Part shown: piece after piece, positions 29,774 through 40,010 of the stretch | Numbering within the stretch: the stretch's first letter is position 1 | Layout of the letters: each line of letters opens with the position of its first letter | Source of the DNA: Yponomeuta sedellus | Taxonomy: Eukaryota > Arthropoda > Insecta > Lepidoptera > Yponomeutidae | DNA: 64,000 nucleotides | Assembly: GCA_934045075.1 (NCBI GenBank) | Contig: OW203729.1 | Span: 4,971,816 to 5,035,815 of the forward strand | Direction: 5' to 3' | Position numbers and translations under genes: made by a program | The notes under the pieces: generated by a model | Seen by the model: the letters and a program-made list of their open reading frames with translations, nothing else | The model's database searches: none | Told to the model about the DNA's origin: nothing

Positions 29774-31093
29774 GAGATAGACCCTGCGCTTTCGGATGTA
29801 CTTGGAGATTTCATTACACCCTGCATGTTGTTTACAGACGAGAGACTTACAGCTTAACCGTCGAAGCAGACATCGAGACTGTGTCGGTGCGAGGATTAAT
29901 AAGGCGAAACAGTTGTTAATTACTTTTGTTCATGAATTTTGTGTTTAAATTAAACTTGAAGTGGGCGGTTGTTGTGAAATTGTGACTTTGGGACTGTGAC
30001 TCTGGGACCGTAGACACAAAGACCTTGAGCCTTGATTATCTAACTTTTCACGTATACATCGATAGCGGTAGGGAACATTTACTTACCTCTGCTGTATAGG
30101 CATGAGACACGCCAAACACGTTAGTGAGTAGAGTGCATAGGTGTATAGGTTGTTGTGCTGTCAACTGTACAGAAGAAATTACATAGACGTTTTTGCGGAA
30201 GTAGTTACGAAAGTAGAAAGAGTTAATATTAGAGACTTTAACTATCCGAATGTCTCCCTCCGAAATGCCCAAATTTGTTACAAAGACGTCATCAACCTTT
30301 GCTCTTAATTGCAAACACGCCTGTAACGTTAGTGATTAGATTGCGTGGTTGTTAAGGTTGTTGTGAAGTCAACTGTACATAAAATGGAAATTACAGAGAT
30401 TTTTTTACGAAAGTAGAAAAAGTTAAAATAGACACTTTTCTCTCCAAATTTTTGGGTCCTGAAATTCCCAATTTTTTTGCAAATACGTATGTGTTGTTGT
30501 ATAGACATAGGACGAGTCGACTCAATATTGGACGCTAATCCGATCGAACAACGCGAGGCGACGAGTCCACTGAAGCAATTTTGTTCTCTCTTTAGCATTA
30601 TTGTTTCCCTTTTCGATACACTCGGCTATAAGGTTGTATAGTTATTTTATTTTCCAAAGGAAACGGGTTTCGAAAAATCTTCCTTCTACCAACGATGGCG
30701 GAATATTCTAAGGGAGTCTATTAAATACGTAACAAGTGAATGACAAATAAATACTTAAATGAAAGAGTCCGATTAAGCTATTTAGAACTTTTCTGGTTTA
30801 TTTTGTGCACATATAAACCCGTTTTTTACAGTTTCTTCTATTCTAATGTTTGCTAGAAGAATTCTCTTACAGAGATAAGCTTGCCCTTGTACATGTTATT
30901 TCTTATGAAATGACTGCGGTATAGGCGTCGATAAGACCACCACAGCACATGCTTTTGACATTTGCCACACCCACAATGTTTCCGTTATTTTTTTCTTTCT
31001 TTCTATGCATTGTATTACTGTATTGGTGTTATTTTTATTCTTTTTTAAATGCTGTATATTGTGTTAAGCTTTCTGTTATTCTTGTATAATTAT
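29774..31093. other. No gene seen; internal partial duplication
   Basis: Two segments near 30110-30240 and 30325-30440 are diverged copies of each other (GTTGTTGTG..GTCAACTGTACA, ATTACA..AG..TTTTT.CG.AAGTAG). A LINE 3' end fragment lies at 30845-30905. I see nothing coding. Confidence 0.5.
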
Positions 31094-31422
31094 GATATCA
31101 ACCCTTTGTATGTCCCCACCTCATGATCTTTCCTGCATCGCAGGAAGGTTAGGCCATACTCCACCATGGGGACCAAGTCAGGGTTGGTGAAGAATTGTAA
31201 GACAATTATCTGCCTTACTGTCAGAAGTTATCGAGCCGTCCATAAAGCCTCTGACATGGCCTAACAACTGCCATTACACGGCTTAACGTGCCTTGTGGAG
31301 CACGAAAGAGTGGTAGCGCTAGTCACGGGATGGTCAGTATAGTCACCCATCCAGCACCTGACCGCGCCTGCTGTTGCTTAACCCAAGTGATTGATAATCG
31401 CTCCCACGAGGCCACGAGCGCT
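31094..31422 (-). mobile_element. 5S-rRNA-like SINE, near full length, diverged (D8)
   Basis: From TATCAACCCTTTGTATGTCC to GAGGCCACGAGCGC, with several small deletions. The 5S-like words remain (GGTGCTGGATGGGTGAC in minus orientation). Confidence 0.65.
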
Positions 31423-32335
31423 TTTTCTTGTACATACAGTTTGTGGATGTGAATAAATTTTTCATCTATCGATCTAACGTCAACCATCGCCAGTTTCAGC
31501 CATATTAGAGGGAGCGAGATAGGCTCGCTCAACATGACTGTGTGCGTGAAAAGCCTAGCTTTTTTCCTGTGCGGATGATATCGAAAGACTTTTATCTGTT
31601 TCCGGCTGTATTGTTATGGCATCGCGTCTTTTATTCCGCGTTTCCAAAATATAGGGAAGGTGCGCGATTTTTTGGGGTTCGTTGCAAGTTCCTTAGGAAA
31701 CCCTTACATTTTACTAATGATCGTAATATTAAGATTGATTTGCAAATACCACTTTTCGTTTTGTTATTAGGTACAATTTATTTTTGCTTAAAGTTAGTAT
31801 AAAAATATAGAGCAGCGAGCCTAATATCCTTATGCGTTCGGGCATTAGTAAAACTTTGGTCTTTTACATTGGTCTTTTTTTTAAACCATGACTATAATCG
31901 TCTAATTTTATTAGTAAAAAAAATATTAATTTAAATTTAAGCTTTAATATAATTTTCGAAAATTTCATTGCGATCCAGCTTGTAAATTGAAATCAATCTC
32001 CTTTCGTTTGAAATTTAGACGTAAATTAATTACTTTTAGGGAGCAGTGACAGTAATAAAATGTTTAATTGGATAAAATAGAAATAAAGGAGGACCCGAAT
32101 TGAGTAACTTAAACAAAAAGGGAATGAAAGAAAGGCACATAAAATTCAGTTCTTTGCAAAAACTTAAAAAATATCTTAAATAGGTCCTGAAGGGATCCTC
32201 ATCTTAGACAACCTAGTGTCGCGGTCCTATCCCGAACCATCTAAAATAGAGCCTTCTGGAAGTCTATCGAATAGTCGCCGCATGCTGCGAACACTGCAAG
32301 CAATAATGACTCGTATGTCTACTAGTGTAAGGCTC
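31423..32335. other. No supported feature
   Basis: AT-rich DNA without a recognisable repeat boundary or coding signal. Confidence 0.5.
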
Positions 32336-32660
32336 TAAACTCTATGACATGAACATTGTTCTAGAGTCGTTGCCACGTGCACCGAGAGTAGGTACGTACG
32401 GGAATGTTCGAGAACCCTTGCCGGGGGACATAAATAGCCGCCGCGGCGGGGCGCAGTCAGTTCAGTTTGGACTTGCGAAGAGCAAACTTCGAGCGAACAT
32501 ACCTGCGAAACGAGTGATAACCTACGACCTCAGTGATACTATTGGACTTCGATTGGACCTGCAATTTGGAATCTTCGTGTGACACCAGACCCGGCGTGAA
32601 TAAATCCTAAGAAGTTGGCATTGGCGTTTACCTCCAAATCTAGAACCCTAGCCCGTAACA
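32336..32660 (+). mobile_element. Probable solo LTR, or heat-shock-type promoter
   Basis: Begins TGTAAGG and ends CGTAACA. Within 325 bp it shows, in LTR order, a perfect three-unit heat-shock element, a TATA box, an arthropod TCAGT initiator about 29 bp downstream, and AATAAA at 32599-32604. No coding exon follows. I favour a solo LTR of a Ty3/gypsy-type element, but no matching flanking duplication is visible (ACTAG versus CTATC), so an orphan gene promoter remains possible. The tRNA-like block at 32672 inserted at its 3' edge. Confidence 0.4.
32401..32461 (+). promoter_or_regulatory. Heat-shock element, TATA box and initiator
   Basis: GGAATGTTCGAGAACC (32401-32416) has three contiguous inverted nGAAn units, the minimal trimer site for HSF. 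ATAAATAG is at 32430-32437 and TCAGT at 32457-32461, with spacing as in hsp70-type core promoters. Confidence 0.55.
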
Positions 32661-32671
32661 CTATCATTTAT

Positions 32672-33501
32672 TTAAAAACCTATTTAGAGGCTAAAAATTT
32701 CACCCATGCCGGGATTCGAACCCGCAACCTCTGGCTATCCGTACCAGCGCTCTACCAATTGAGCCAATGGGCGACTCACGGCATCAGTGAAATTTCGAAC
32801 CTCTTTACAATATTCTCTGTATTACGTACAGGTAGCGACATCTGACTTAAGCAAATTGCATTACTTACAGCCCCGACTACCTACTTTGCAGTTAGGTTTA
32901 ACATCGGAACGATATCACTGTACCCACATGATTACACTATTTTTATTTTTAATGCACTAACCCGTGCTAAGGTCAGATGTCGCTGCCTGTACGTAATACA
33001 GAGAATATTGTAAAGAGGTTCGAAATTTCACTGATGCCGTGAGTCGCCCATTGGCTCAATTGGTAGAGCGCTGGTACGGATAGCCAGAGGTTGCGGGTTC
33101 GAATCCCGGCATGGGTGAAATTTTTAGCCTCTAAATAGGTTTTTAAATTTGTTCCTTAGCACGGGTTAGTGCATTAAAAATAAAAATAGTGTAATCATGT
33201 GGGTACAGTGATATCGTTCCGATGTTAAACCTAACTGCAAAGTAGGTAGTCGGGGCTGTAAGTAATGCAATTTGCTTAAGTCAGATGTCGCTGCCTGTAC
33301 GTAATACAGAGAATATTGTAAAGAGGTTCGAAATTTCACTGATGCCGTGAGTCGCCCATTGGCTCAATTGGTAGAGCGCTGGTACGGATAGCCAGAGGTT
33401 GCGGGTTCGAATCCCGGCATGGGTGAAATTTTTAGCCTCTAAATAGGTTTTTAAATTTGTTCCTTAGCACGGGTTAGTGCATTAAAAATAAAAATAGTGT
33501 A
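32672..33501. mobile_element. tRNA-like retroposon multimer: one inverted plus two tandem units
   Basis: Three nearly identical units: a minus-strand tRNA head at 32702-32773, then plus-strand heads at 33046-33116 and 33354-33424, 308 bp apart. All share the same private variants (GATGCCGTGAG, GCTGGTACGG). The whole 830-bp block is flanked by exact 12-bp copies of ACTATCATTTAT (32660-32671, 33502-33513), so it appears to have entered as one retroposition event. Heads have intact A-box (TGGCTCAATTGG) and B-box (GGTTCGAATCC) but a non-tRNA position 33 (C). Confidence 0.75.
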
Positions 33502-33513
33502 ACTATCATTTAT

Positions 33514-34248
33514 ATTTTATATTGTATTTTATTTTTATTTGTTCTATTATTATTTCTAATAATTACAATTTATCTTAGTTTAAACGAAACCCCATCAGAG
33601 TGTGCGTGTTCGTTCTTGACCGGGAGTCCCAAGAGAATTTGGCTCGAGGCGCAGAGGCGAGATAGCGAAAAAATTCCGAATATCCCAGTTGTTTCCAGTT
33701 GTTCCGGATTTTTGTGCATGTACAGATTTGGAAGGTTCCAGCCTCGGGACTATGGAGAGGTAGGTCTTATACAACGTGTTATTGACATAATGCAAATCCT
33801 GACAATAAAGTCTTCAGTTTCGATAGTTACAGTAAGTTACATTAATAAGCAAAAGTTTAAAATTATAAGGTTTATTTTTTATGGTTCATAAAGTCTTAAA
33901 AGTAAACATTTGTAATTTCGCGAATTATATAAGGCAATTATTTATAAGTCTCAAAGAGACAAAAATTTGATCAAAGAAAAATTTGATCTGGAGGTCCCTT
34001 ATCTGTGTTTCATGTTACCCTTATTTGTGTTTTCTTTCCTTTTTTAGTTCCGGACCCTAAGCGGGGGTCTTCTAGGAGTTCGCTCCGACTTAATATTTAG
34101 TGTCTCCTATAGTGACTTAAATATAGGTACAATATTTACACGTTTTGTATGTATTATTATTTTTTCCTTCAAAACCTAACCAGGGGTTGTCAAAAAAAAA
34201 TTAATGTAATATCCAATGAGATATAGGTACGTACACTTTCAAATTTTA
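33514..34248. other. No supported feature
   Basis: AT-rich. A frame starting near 33616 carries no family signal. It could be the internal side of the retroelement suggested at 32336, but nothing confirms that. Confidence 0.4.
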
Positions 34249-34426
34249 TGAAAAATATAAAAATTAATCGCAGAATGTGTTGGTAAGCGCAAATCTCGAG
34301 AGCAGCTGAACTGATTTCGCTAATTCTTTTTCTAGAATATTCCTTGATGTACTAGGATGGTTCTTACGGAGAGAAAGGAAAAAGAATCGACAGGCGAGGC
34401 GGTACGAAGTTTGCTGGGTCAGCTAG
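34249..34426 (+). mobile_element. Helitron-like element, 5' end decayed
   Basis: GCAGAATGTGTTGGTAAGCG, AGAATATTCC and GTACGAAGTTTGCTGGG, ending CTAG at 34423-34426 then T. The TC start is not preserved. Confidence 0.55.
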
Positions 34427-34454
34427 TGTTCAATATTTTTAAATACTCTCCAAA

Positions 34455-34505
34455 ACCGGCGTGCTTGTATGTAACGACTAATGAATGTCGATGAAGTTAA
34501 AGAGA
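34455..34505 (+). pseudogene. LINE ORF2 end, 50-bp scrap
   Basis: ACCGGCGTGCTTGTATG and ACTAATGAATGTCGATGAAG correspond to the NRRACM..LMNVDEA codons at 25412. Confidence 0.45.
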
Positions 34506-34863
34506 TCTAGAGCTAAAGAGATCTGGACATATAGACGGCCAGACTAACAGACTAACCGCGTAGGCCATAGCCTATTATTACCCGAAAAACACTATTGTCA
34601 ATTGAATAACAAAATAGTGATTCCCGAGCCTTATATGCGTTGAGAATTTGTGAATGATGTGAGGCTAAAATATTTATTACAGTAAAGTTTCTGAAATGTG
34701 TACGATCACGAATACATAAGGTGTTATCTGCACCAGTTTTTTAAGCCCGCACCGGAAGTGCTGAGCCTGACACGTGACGGGCCGGAAATGCTTTTTTATT
34801 TCTGGATTAGAATGGAATGTGGATCGCTATTTGAATACACAGTACTTTACAAGGATTGCTGTA

Positions 34864-35366
34864 CAGTCTGTTAGCTTTTAGAATATACCTCGGCTACTAT
34901 CGGATAGAATCGGATATATTCGTGTAATAGAAATATCGGAACTAATATGACACTTCTTGTTCTTCTTCAGGCTATATTAGTCCACTGCTGGACATAGCCC
35001 TCCCCTAATGAGCGCCATAGCGCAAGGTTGTGCCATCATTGGTGGGTAATGCCTATAATCCCCACGCTGGGCATGCGGGTTGGGGATCGCAGTTTGGTGG
35101 AATTGTACTGCAGGGGGCGCTGCTGCCCACCCCTTGGTTTGTGTCCTTTAGTCGCCTTTTACGACACCCGCGGGAAGAATTTGGGTTGGTGCTATTCTCT
35201 AGGCCGACACCACACAGCGTATGAGACTTAATTTTACATAACTTTTCAAAATAGTGAAGAAAAGTTTTATACAGAGAAGGTAGTTGTATTACACTCGTGT
35301 GCTTTCGGCGAAAACCGAAGCCTACTCTAAAGCCCGATGCCCGAGGTATGTTTTAAGAGCTGACTG
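34864..35366. mobile_element. TA-flanked MITE interrupted by a LINE end (I3)
   Basis: The left end CAGTCTGTTAGCTTTTAGAA follows TA at 34862-34863. The right end TTTTAAGAGCTGACTG precedes TA at 35367-35368. The MITE is split at about 34962-35222 by a minus-strand LINE 3' end. Confidence 0.6.
34962..35222 (-). repeat. LINE 3' end (GAA-tail) nested in MITE I3
   Basis: TTCTTCTTCAGGCTATATTA...GGCCGACACCACACAGC, a full block of the 6208-6472 family. It is younger than the MITE. Confidence 0.65.
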
Positions 35367-35889
35367 TATATTAGCAGAAAACGGAGGTTTTAATACAAAT
35401 ATTTCGAATGGTCTCTAAACTAGCACTATTACACCCTATCTCACCCATATTCTATTCTTACGGGCAATCGGCAAAGGCCAGGACTACGTCGGTTTGTTTG
35501 TCGGGCTGATTGATATAATTGAAATAATATTTAAAATCACATGTGAACTGTCTGCGTTCAAGCTAATCTAAAACTAATTGTGAAGGCTTTTAATTGGCTG
35601 AGTATGTCCTATTTATCTATGTATTGTAAACCTGTAATAGCTGTTAGTCTTTCTAGAGAATAAAATAAAAAATAAAATCTGTAGCGCTTACGAAAGTTTT
35701 GAATTCTATGCCGGATATACCGCTTTACAAAGGATGTTCCATGTGTACCACCTAGCTTATCATCCTCCATTATCTTGCTAGATCTATTCAGGGTTACCTT
35801 CAAAGTGCGCTGTTAAAGTATGTCATAGGTAAAGTTTTATTAGATGCATTCTTTATATGGGCTCTTCTACTTATGGAAGATACTTCGTT

Positions 35890-36123
35890 GAATGGAATGG
35901 AATGGAATGGAATGGAATGGAATGGAATGGAATGGAATGGAATGGAATGGAATGGAATGGAATGGAATGGAATGGAATGGAATGGAATGGAATGGAATGG
36001 AATGGAATGGAATGGAATGGAATGGAATGGAATGGAATGGAATGGAATGGAATGGAATGGAATGGAATGGAATGGAATGGAATGGAATGGAATGGAATGG
36101 AATGGAATGGAATGGAATGGAAT
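35890..36123. repeat. (GGAAT)n array, about 47 units
   Basis: A pure 5-bp tandem array of 234 bp with no variant unit noticed. The motif equals the core of vertebrate satellite II/III, presumably by convergence. It is followed by a LINE tail (GTGCAATAAAGTGTTCTC then TATC units, 36148-36178). Open frames in it are artefacts. Confidence 0.9.
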
Positions 36124-36178
36124 CATGGTTGTAATATTTTTCTGGTTGTGCAATAAAGTGTTCTCTATCTATCTATCT

Positions 36179-37053
36179 ACTTCCTCTTTTTTAGACCGGT
36201 TAAAAAGAGATATATTATCAGCGTTTCTCTGACTGCACGTCCTCTTACGTAAGCTTACATAATATTTTAAAGGCTTTTCAAGCACATTCCCCGAGAAGAG
36301 CACTGAATACAAGTCGCTAACCTAACAATTTATTTACAGGGAGCCATCATCAATCACCGCGCTAGACGGAATGAAAAAATATCTCGAGGGAGAAGGAGTT
36401 TGTTCAATGTTGTTCGCGATGTTAAAAGTCGTGTTATTTGGATCTGACTGGAGCTGAAAAAAGCGACTGTCGTTATGGCAAGGTCCTTTGAAATGTCCAG
36501 GTAACTTATGCTGGGCCGAGGTCCTCCTTCTACCTATTGACTCTAGGGTCCCTTTTGTGCCTTTGATGTGTCTAGGTAAGTGATGCTTTTTACCTGCTGA
36601 CCCTAAGAATATCTGACATTTTTACCAGTTCTATGGCTTCTGTAATATATTCTCTCGCCAAATTATATTATTTTATGGGCCATTATCCACCACACATCTT
36701 GTTAACAATACTTTTAGGCGGACATGCGTCACTTCTTGAGTGACACTTAGCCATTTGGACTGAGTTTGTCTGAAGAATTTGAAGATAAAACTCTTTTTCA
36801 ATTTAAAAAATAAAAGATAACTTTCCCAATAATTGTAGCCAAATAATGCCAAAGTGGTTCAAAGCCAAACTTTTATTTAATTACTGCGCCTAAACTGAAT
36901 GTTGTGTTTATCTACACACTTCAACAAGTACCTACATTATTATCTTATGTCAAGTTTCCTGTTTTATGTTTTCGTATGCAATAAAGTATAAAATAGATAT
37001 AAAAAACTAGTACATTGTGCATTACTGGACTTTTGTGTAATTTTAGGTAGATC
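36179..37053. other. No supported feature
   Basis: A 36-codon open stretch after an acceptor-like TTTATTTACAG at 36339 is too weak to call. The remainder is unassigned. Confidence 0.4.
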
Positions 37054-37224
37054 GATATTAACCTCACTGCTGGGGCACGTGGGGTTGATATCGATTTGGC
37101 GTTACTCCACCACGGAGACCAAGTCCGGGTTGGTGGAGGATTGTAAGACAGTGACAGCCTTACTGTCAGAAGTTATCAAGCCGCACATAAGACGTCTGAC
37201 ATGGCTTAACGACTGCCGTTACTT
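37054..37224 (-). mobile_element. 5S-rRNA-like SINE, decayed 3' half (D9)
   Basis: GATATTAACCTCACTGCTGG through TCTGACATGGCTTAACGACTG, with an internal scrambled stretch near 37085-37100. 37225-37900 shows nothing else. Confidence 0.55.
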
Positions 37225-37948
37225 GAAATGTAAGTATTACTAAGATTTTTAAGGATCGACCTTAGGGTATTTAAAAGTTAAATATTCAAAATCATGTATA
37301 AAATAGAAAAATAGAGTAAAACCAAATAATTATGCCACAAGCGGGTTTTATTGTGAAATTTCGATTCCAGTAATATTACAATAATTGTGCGCATATATAT
37401 TATTTTAAAAGCCAACTGCAAAATCAAATAAAGACAGACTACATTACAAATTGTTCCAAACAAATAAAGTTAATTAATTACAATACAATATTATGGGCAA
37501 TCAAAACAGCGTAGTTAAATAGTAATTAGTACCGTATTTATATCCAACCGACAAATTAACAAAAGCGGCCATTGGGTCCTTTCCCATACAAGAACTGGCA
37601 CATTTTAACTGTCAGTGGGCAAAGATCGTTTATAAGAAATATACATTAGTGACATTGTTTAGTTTGAATGAGGAAATTAGGGCAGAGTCTAATACACACA
37701 AAGTTTTTTGATAGAATTATATAAGCACGACACTAGCTTTTGTTTGCTTCTATTTGGTAGTCAATGGAAGTACAATGTCATTCTAATGCTATAACCTGCG
37801 CAAATTAGTAGGTATCGATTGCGCAGAAGATCGAATCGCGCGAGGCACCAAGTTACATTTCACGGGTAATACAATAGGAATGCGACTGGCTACTCAAAGC
37901 TAGTCTAGTCTACTAAACAGTCTACAGGCTAGTCTAATACAGGCTAGT

Positions 37949-37986
37949 AGTTGTTCAGTAGACTAATATAACTCTACTGAACAACT
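37949..37986. repeat. Perfect 14-bp hairpin downstream of the coding exon
   Basis: AGTTGTTCAGTAGA (37949-37962) and TCTACTGAACAACT (37973-37986) enclose a 10-nt loop, starting 40 bp past the stop codon of the minus-strand gene, probably in its 3' UTR. Short direct repeats of CTAGTCTA and CAGGCTAGT follow. Confidence 0.55.
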
Positions 37987-38026
37987 ATGTATCTAAGAGA
38001 CTCGCCCCCCAACTCCCGAACTAACT

Positions 38027-38205
38027 TTAAATGCCTTTGCCGCTGCCTGCACCCCCAATAACTGGGATATTGGCGGTCTGGTTCTGGAACGCCGAGATGT
38101 ACTGGGTGAGGTATTCGTTGTACGAGGTCAGGGTGTTTATATCGAGCGGGGGAGCGGCGGAGTCGCCGCCCGCGCCTGGGAAGCCGGGAATGTTCGGGAC
38201 TTGGA
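38027..38205 (-). CDS. 3'-terminal coding exon, unknown Pro/Gly-rich protein
   Basis: In minus orientation an acceptor TTTTTTCCGCCCACAG ends at 38206. The exon starts TC CAA GTC and stays open to TAA at 38027-38029. It encodes QVPNIPGFPGAGGDSAAPPL, then DINTLTSYNEYLTQYISAFQ and NQTANIPVIGGAGSGKGI at the C-terminus. Its first two bases complete the codon begun by the single last base of the exon at 39578-39662, so phase agrees. GC content is clearly above the surroundings. I do not recognise the family. The low-complexity N-terminal part and an NQT glycosylation-type sequon would suit a secreted protein, but this is conjecture. Upstream exons were not found. Confidence 0.6.
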
Positions 38206-38575
38206 CTGTGGGCGGAAAAAATACAGGCACACATAAAATAAATTGTCTAGGGCGTTGAAAATCGGAAAAAACACCGAATTAACCATGCTATCCTGGAAGA
38301 ACTTCAAGTAAAGGTGAGGTTTTCCGCAATCTGCACCCAACGCGTTCTGAAGGTCTTCAACAGTACTGTCGTACGCAGGCCAGATAGAAGAATCCCTTTA
38401 AATAAACTCTTAAGCGCGTTTGAAATGTGATTCACACATCGCATACTGAATGCCGCACAAATGAGTATATACAGAAAGAACTTCAAGAGAAGAGGAACTT
38501 CTCGCAATATGCACCCAACCTGAAGTTCTTAAGTCATACTGTTCTGCACCAGCTAGAATATCTCCCTTCCGGCCC

Positions 38576-38686
38576 CCATCGCAACTGAGTTTCGCAACCA
38601 GTTGCGATGGAGGATGATTCATTCTTTGTTGGCAACTGGTTGCAATCGAATAATGTTTTTACTTAACAGGAAACCAGTTGCCAACA
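38576..38686. repeat. Two adjacent perfect hairpins with CAACTGG core
   Basis: CCATCGCAACTG (38576-38587) pairs with CAGTTGCGATGG (38599-38610). TGTTGGCAACTGGTT (38627-38641) pairs with AACCAGTTGCCAACA (38672-38686). Both lie in the presumed intron between the two coding exons, suggesting a nested MITE remnant. Confidence 0.6.
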
Positions 38687-38994
38687 ATCTCGTTGTCAAC
38701 GATTGTATAGACGGAAAAAGACAAAAACGAGCACCAGAGATGGGCGAGTGGCTCATGAGTGAAAGTATAATCTGTCACATAATAAATGATAATGCTGCCT
38801 ATATACGTGCTACTGAATTGCATAAGCTTTCCCTCAGAGGAACAGGTGGGCTTAATCACCTCGCGACCAATGTCATAATCTGACACAAGTTTGTACCGAA
38901 TGGAGAGCGTTAGTTACGTAAGCAAGTCCATAGTTCCTTGTCTCTGTCGTAAGGCTGCAACGAAGAAGAATAAACTCTACTTTTTCTAGAAGTA

Positions 38995-39093
38995 GCCTGG
39001 AGACGCAGTATAAATTTTTAAGTAAAAAAGTTTACGAAACCTTCAGTTCTAATGAAAAGTGAAACGCACCATCACACCACTTAATGGACGTGT
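38995..39093. repeat. Direct repeat A flanking a SINE (about 99 bp)
   Basis: GAGACGCAGTATAAAT...CACTTAATGGACGTGT, nearly identical to 39449-39553 (about five differences and a 6-bp indel). The two copies bracket the 5S-like SINE at 39096-39448. Confidence 0.65.
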
Positions 39094-39095
39094 CG

Positions 39096-39448
39096 TTATC
39101 GTTATCAACACTTGTATGTCCCCACTGCTGGGACACGGATCTCTTCCTTCTTCGCCGGAAGGTTAGGCTATACTCCACCACGGGGGCCAAGTCCGGGTTG
39201 GTGGAGGATTGTAAGAAAGTGGTGGGCCTTACTGTCAGAAGTTATCAAGCCGCCCATAAGGCCTCTAACATGGCTTAATGACTGCCATTACATGACAGCC
39301 GGCTCCAACGACTTAACGTGCCTTGCGAAGCACGGAAGCGCTCGGAAAAATGCCACTAACGGGACGGTCACCCATCCTGCACCTGACCGCGCCTGTTGTT
39401 GCTTAACTCAAGTGATTGATTCCAATCACTCGGTTCGACTACGCCACG
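39096..39448 (-). mobile_element. 5S-rRNA-like SINE within an intron (D10)
   Basis: Near full-length minus-strand copy (TTATCAACACTTGTATGTCC to GACTACGCCACGAG) with about 10 bp missing near 39357. It lies in the intron between the two minus-strand coding exons, on the same strand, and is bracketed by 99-bp direct repeats. Confidence 0.75.
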
Positions 39449-39553
39449 AGCCTCGAGACGCAGTATAAATCTTTAAGTAAAAGGTGTAAGTTTACGAAAC
39501 CTTCAGTTCTAATGAAAAGCAAAACGCACCATCACACCACTTAATGGACGTGT
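39449..39553. repeat. Direct repeat B flanking a SINE
   Basis: Second copy of 38995-39093. It ends 24 bp from the splice donor of the exon at 39578-39662. Confidence 0.65.
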
Positions 39554-39577
39554 AAAGGTGCGAAGGTTGAGACTTAC

Positions 39578-39662
39578 AGCCTCCTGGAATGGTGATGCCC
39601 TGCAAGATGTTCTGCTGCTGCTGCTGCTGTTGTTGCTCGCCATCGGGCCGAGGAGCGGCGAC
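39578..39662 (-). CDS. Penultimate coding exon with polyglutamine, unknown protein
   Basis: 85-nt exon. The acceptor GGTCTCCAG ends at 39663 and the donor is GCT|GTAAGT (39577-39572), a full consensus. Frame: VAAPRPDGEQQQQQQQQ then NILQGITIPGG plus one base. The eight Gln codons are two CAA followed by six CAG, a short repeat likely to vary in length. The exon ends in phase 1, matching the next exon (38205 downward) to give ...PGG-F-QVPN. The intron is 1,372 bp and holds the 5S-like SINE and its flanking duplication. The rest of the gene should lie at higher coordinates, but no upstream exon could be recognised among the repeats. Confidence 0.55.
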
Positions 39663-39709
39663 CTGGAGACCAGATGTATAAAAGTTGGTTAACGTCGTTC
39701 TTTCATAAA

Positions 39710-39900
39710 ATTTGTATACATTTACATACAGACACAATATATTGCTCGTGGCCCCATTGGGTAGCCCCACTAGAATACCCTGTGTCGTGGGAACCAGAAA
39801 CAACGACATCATAAACATGTAAACGTCCAAGACCTGGGGTTTTTTTTCTCCAGCTGGGATTCGAACCCGGGATCACTTGCATGGTAGGTAGATGCGCTAT
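39710..39900 (-). mobile_element. tRNA-derived SINE (TAACA-tail family), ends trimmed
   Basis: TTTACATACAGACACAATAT, ACTAGAATACCCTGTGTCG, AAACGTCCAAGACC, a T-run and B-box complement GGATTCGAACCC. The A-box half is lost at 39900. Confidence 0.6.
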
Positions 39901-39916
39901 TCTGATTTATTATTAT

Positions 39917-40010
39917 TACGGTTGCTTGGAAGAATTTGCTTTTAGTAATAAAGCCGCCAACGCTTTGTGTACAATAAAGAAGATTCTATCTATCTATCTA
40001 TTCTTTCGCT
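39917..40010 (+). repeat. LINE 3' end with (TATC)n tail
   Basis: TTGCTTGGAAGAATTTGC...TTGTGTACAATAAAGAAG, ending in TATC units. 40011-40982 holds nothing else I can support. Confidence 0.5.

Noticed and set aside
35800..36232. Open frames of Met-Glu-Trp-Asn-Gly and Ser-Ile-Pro-Phe-His repeats
   Set aside because: Products of the (GGAAT)n array with no flanking coding signal.
36340..36447. Possible exon after TTTATTTACAG
   Set aside because: Only 35 codons, a weak acceptor, no donor partner or recognisable peptide; close to chance expectation.
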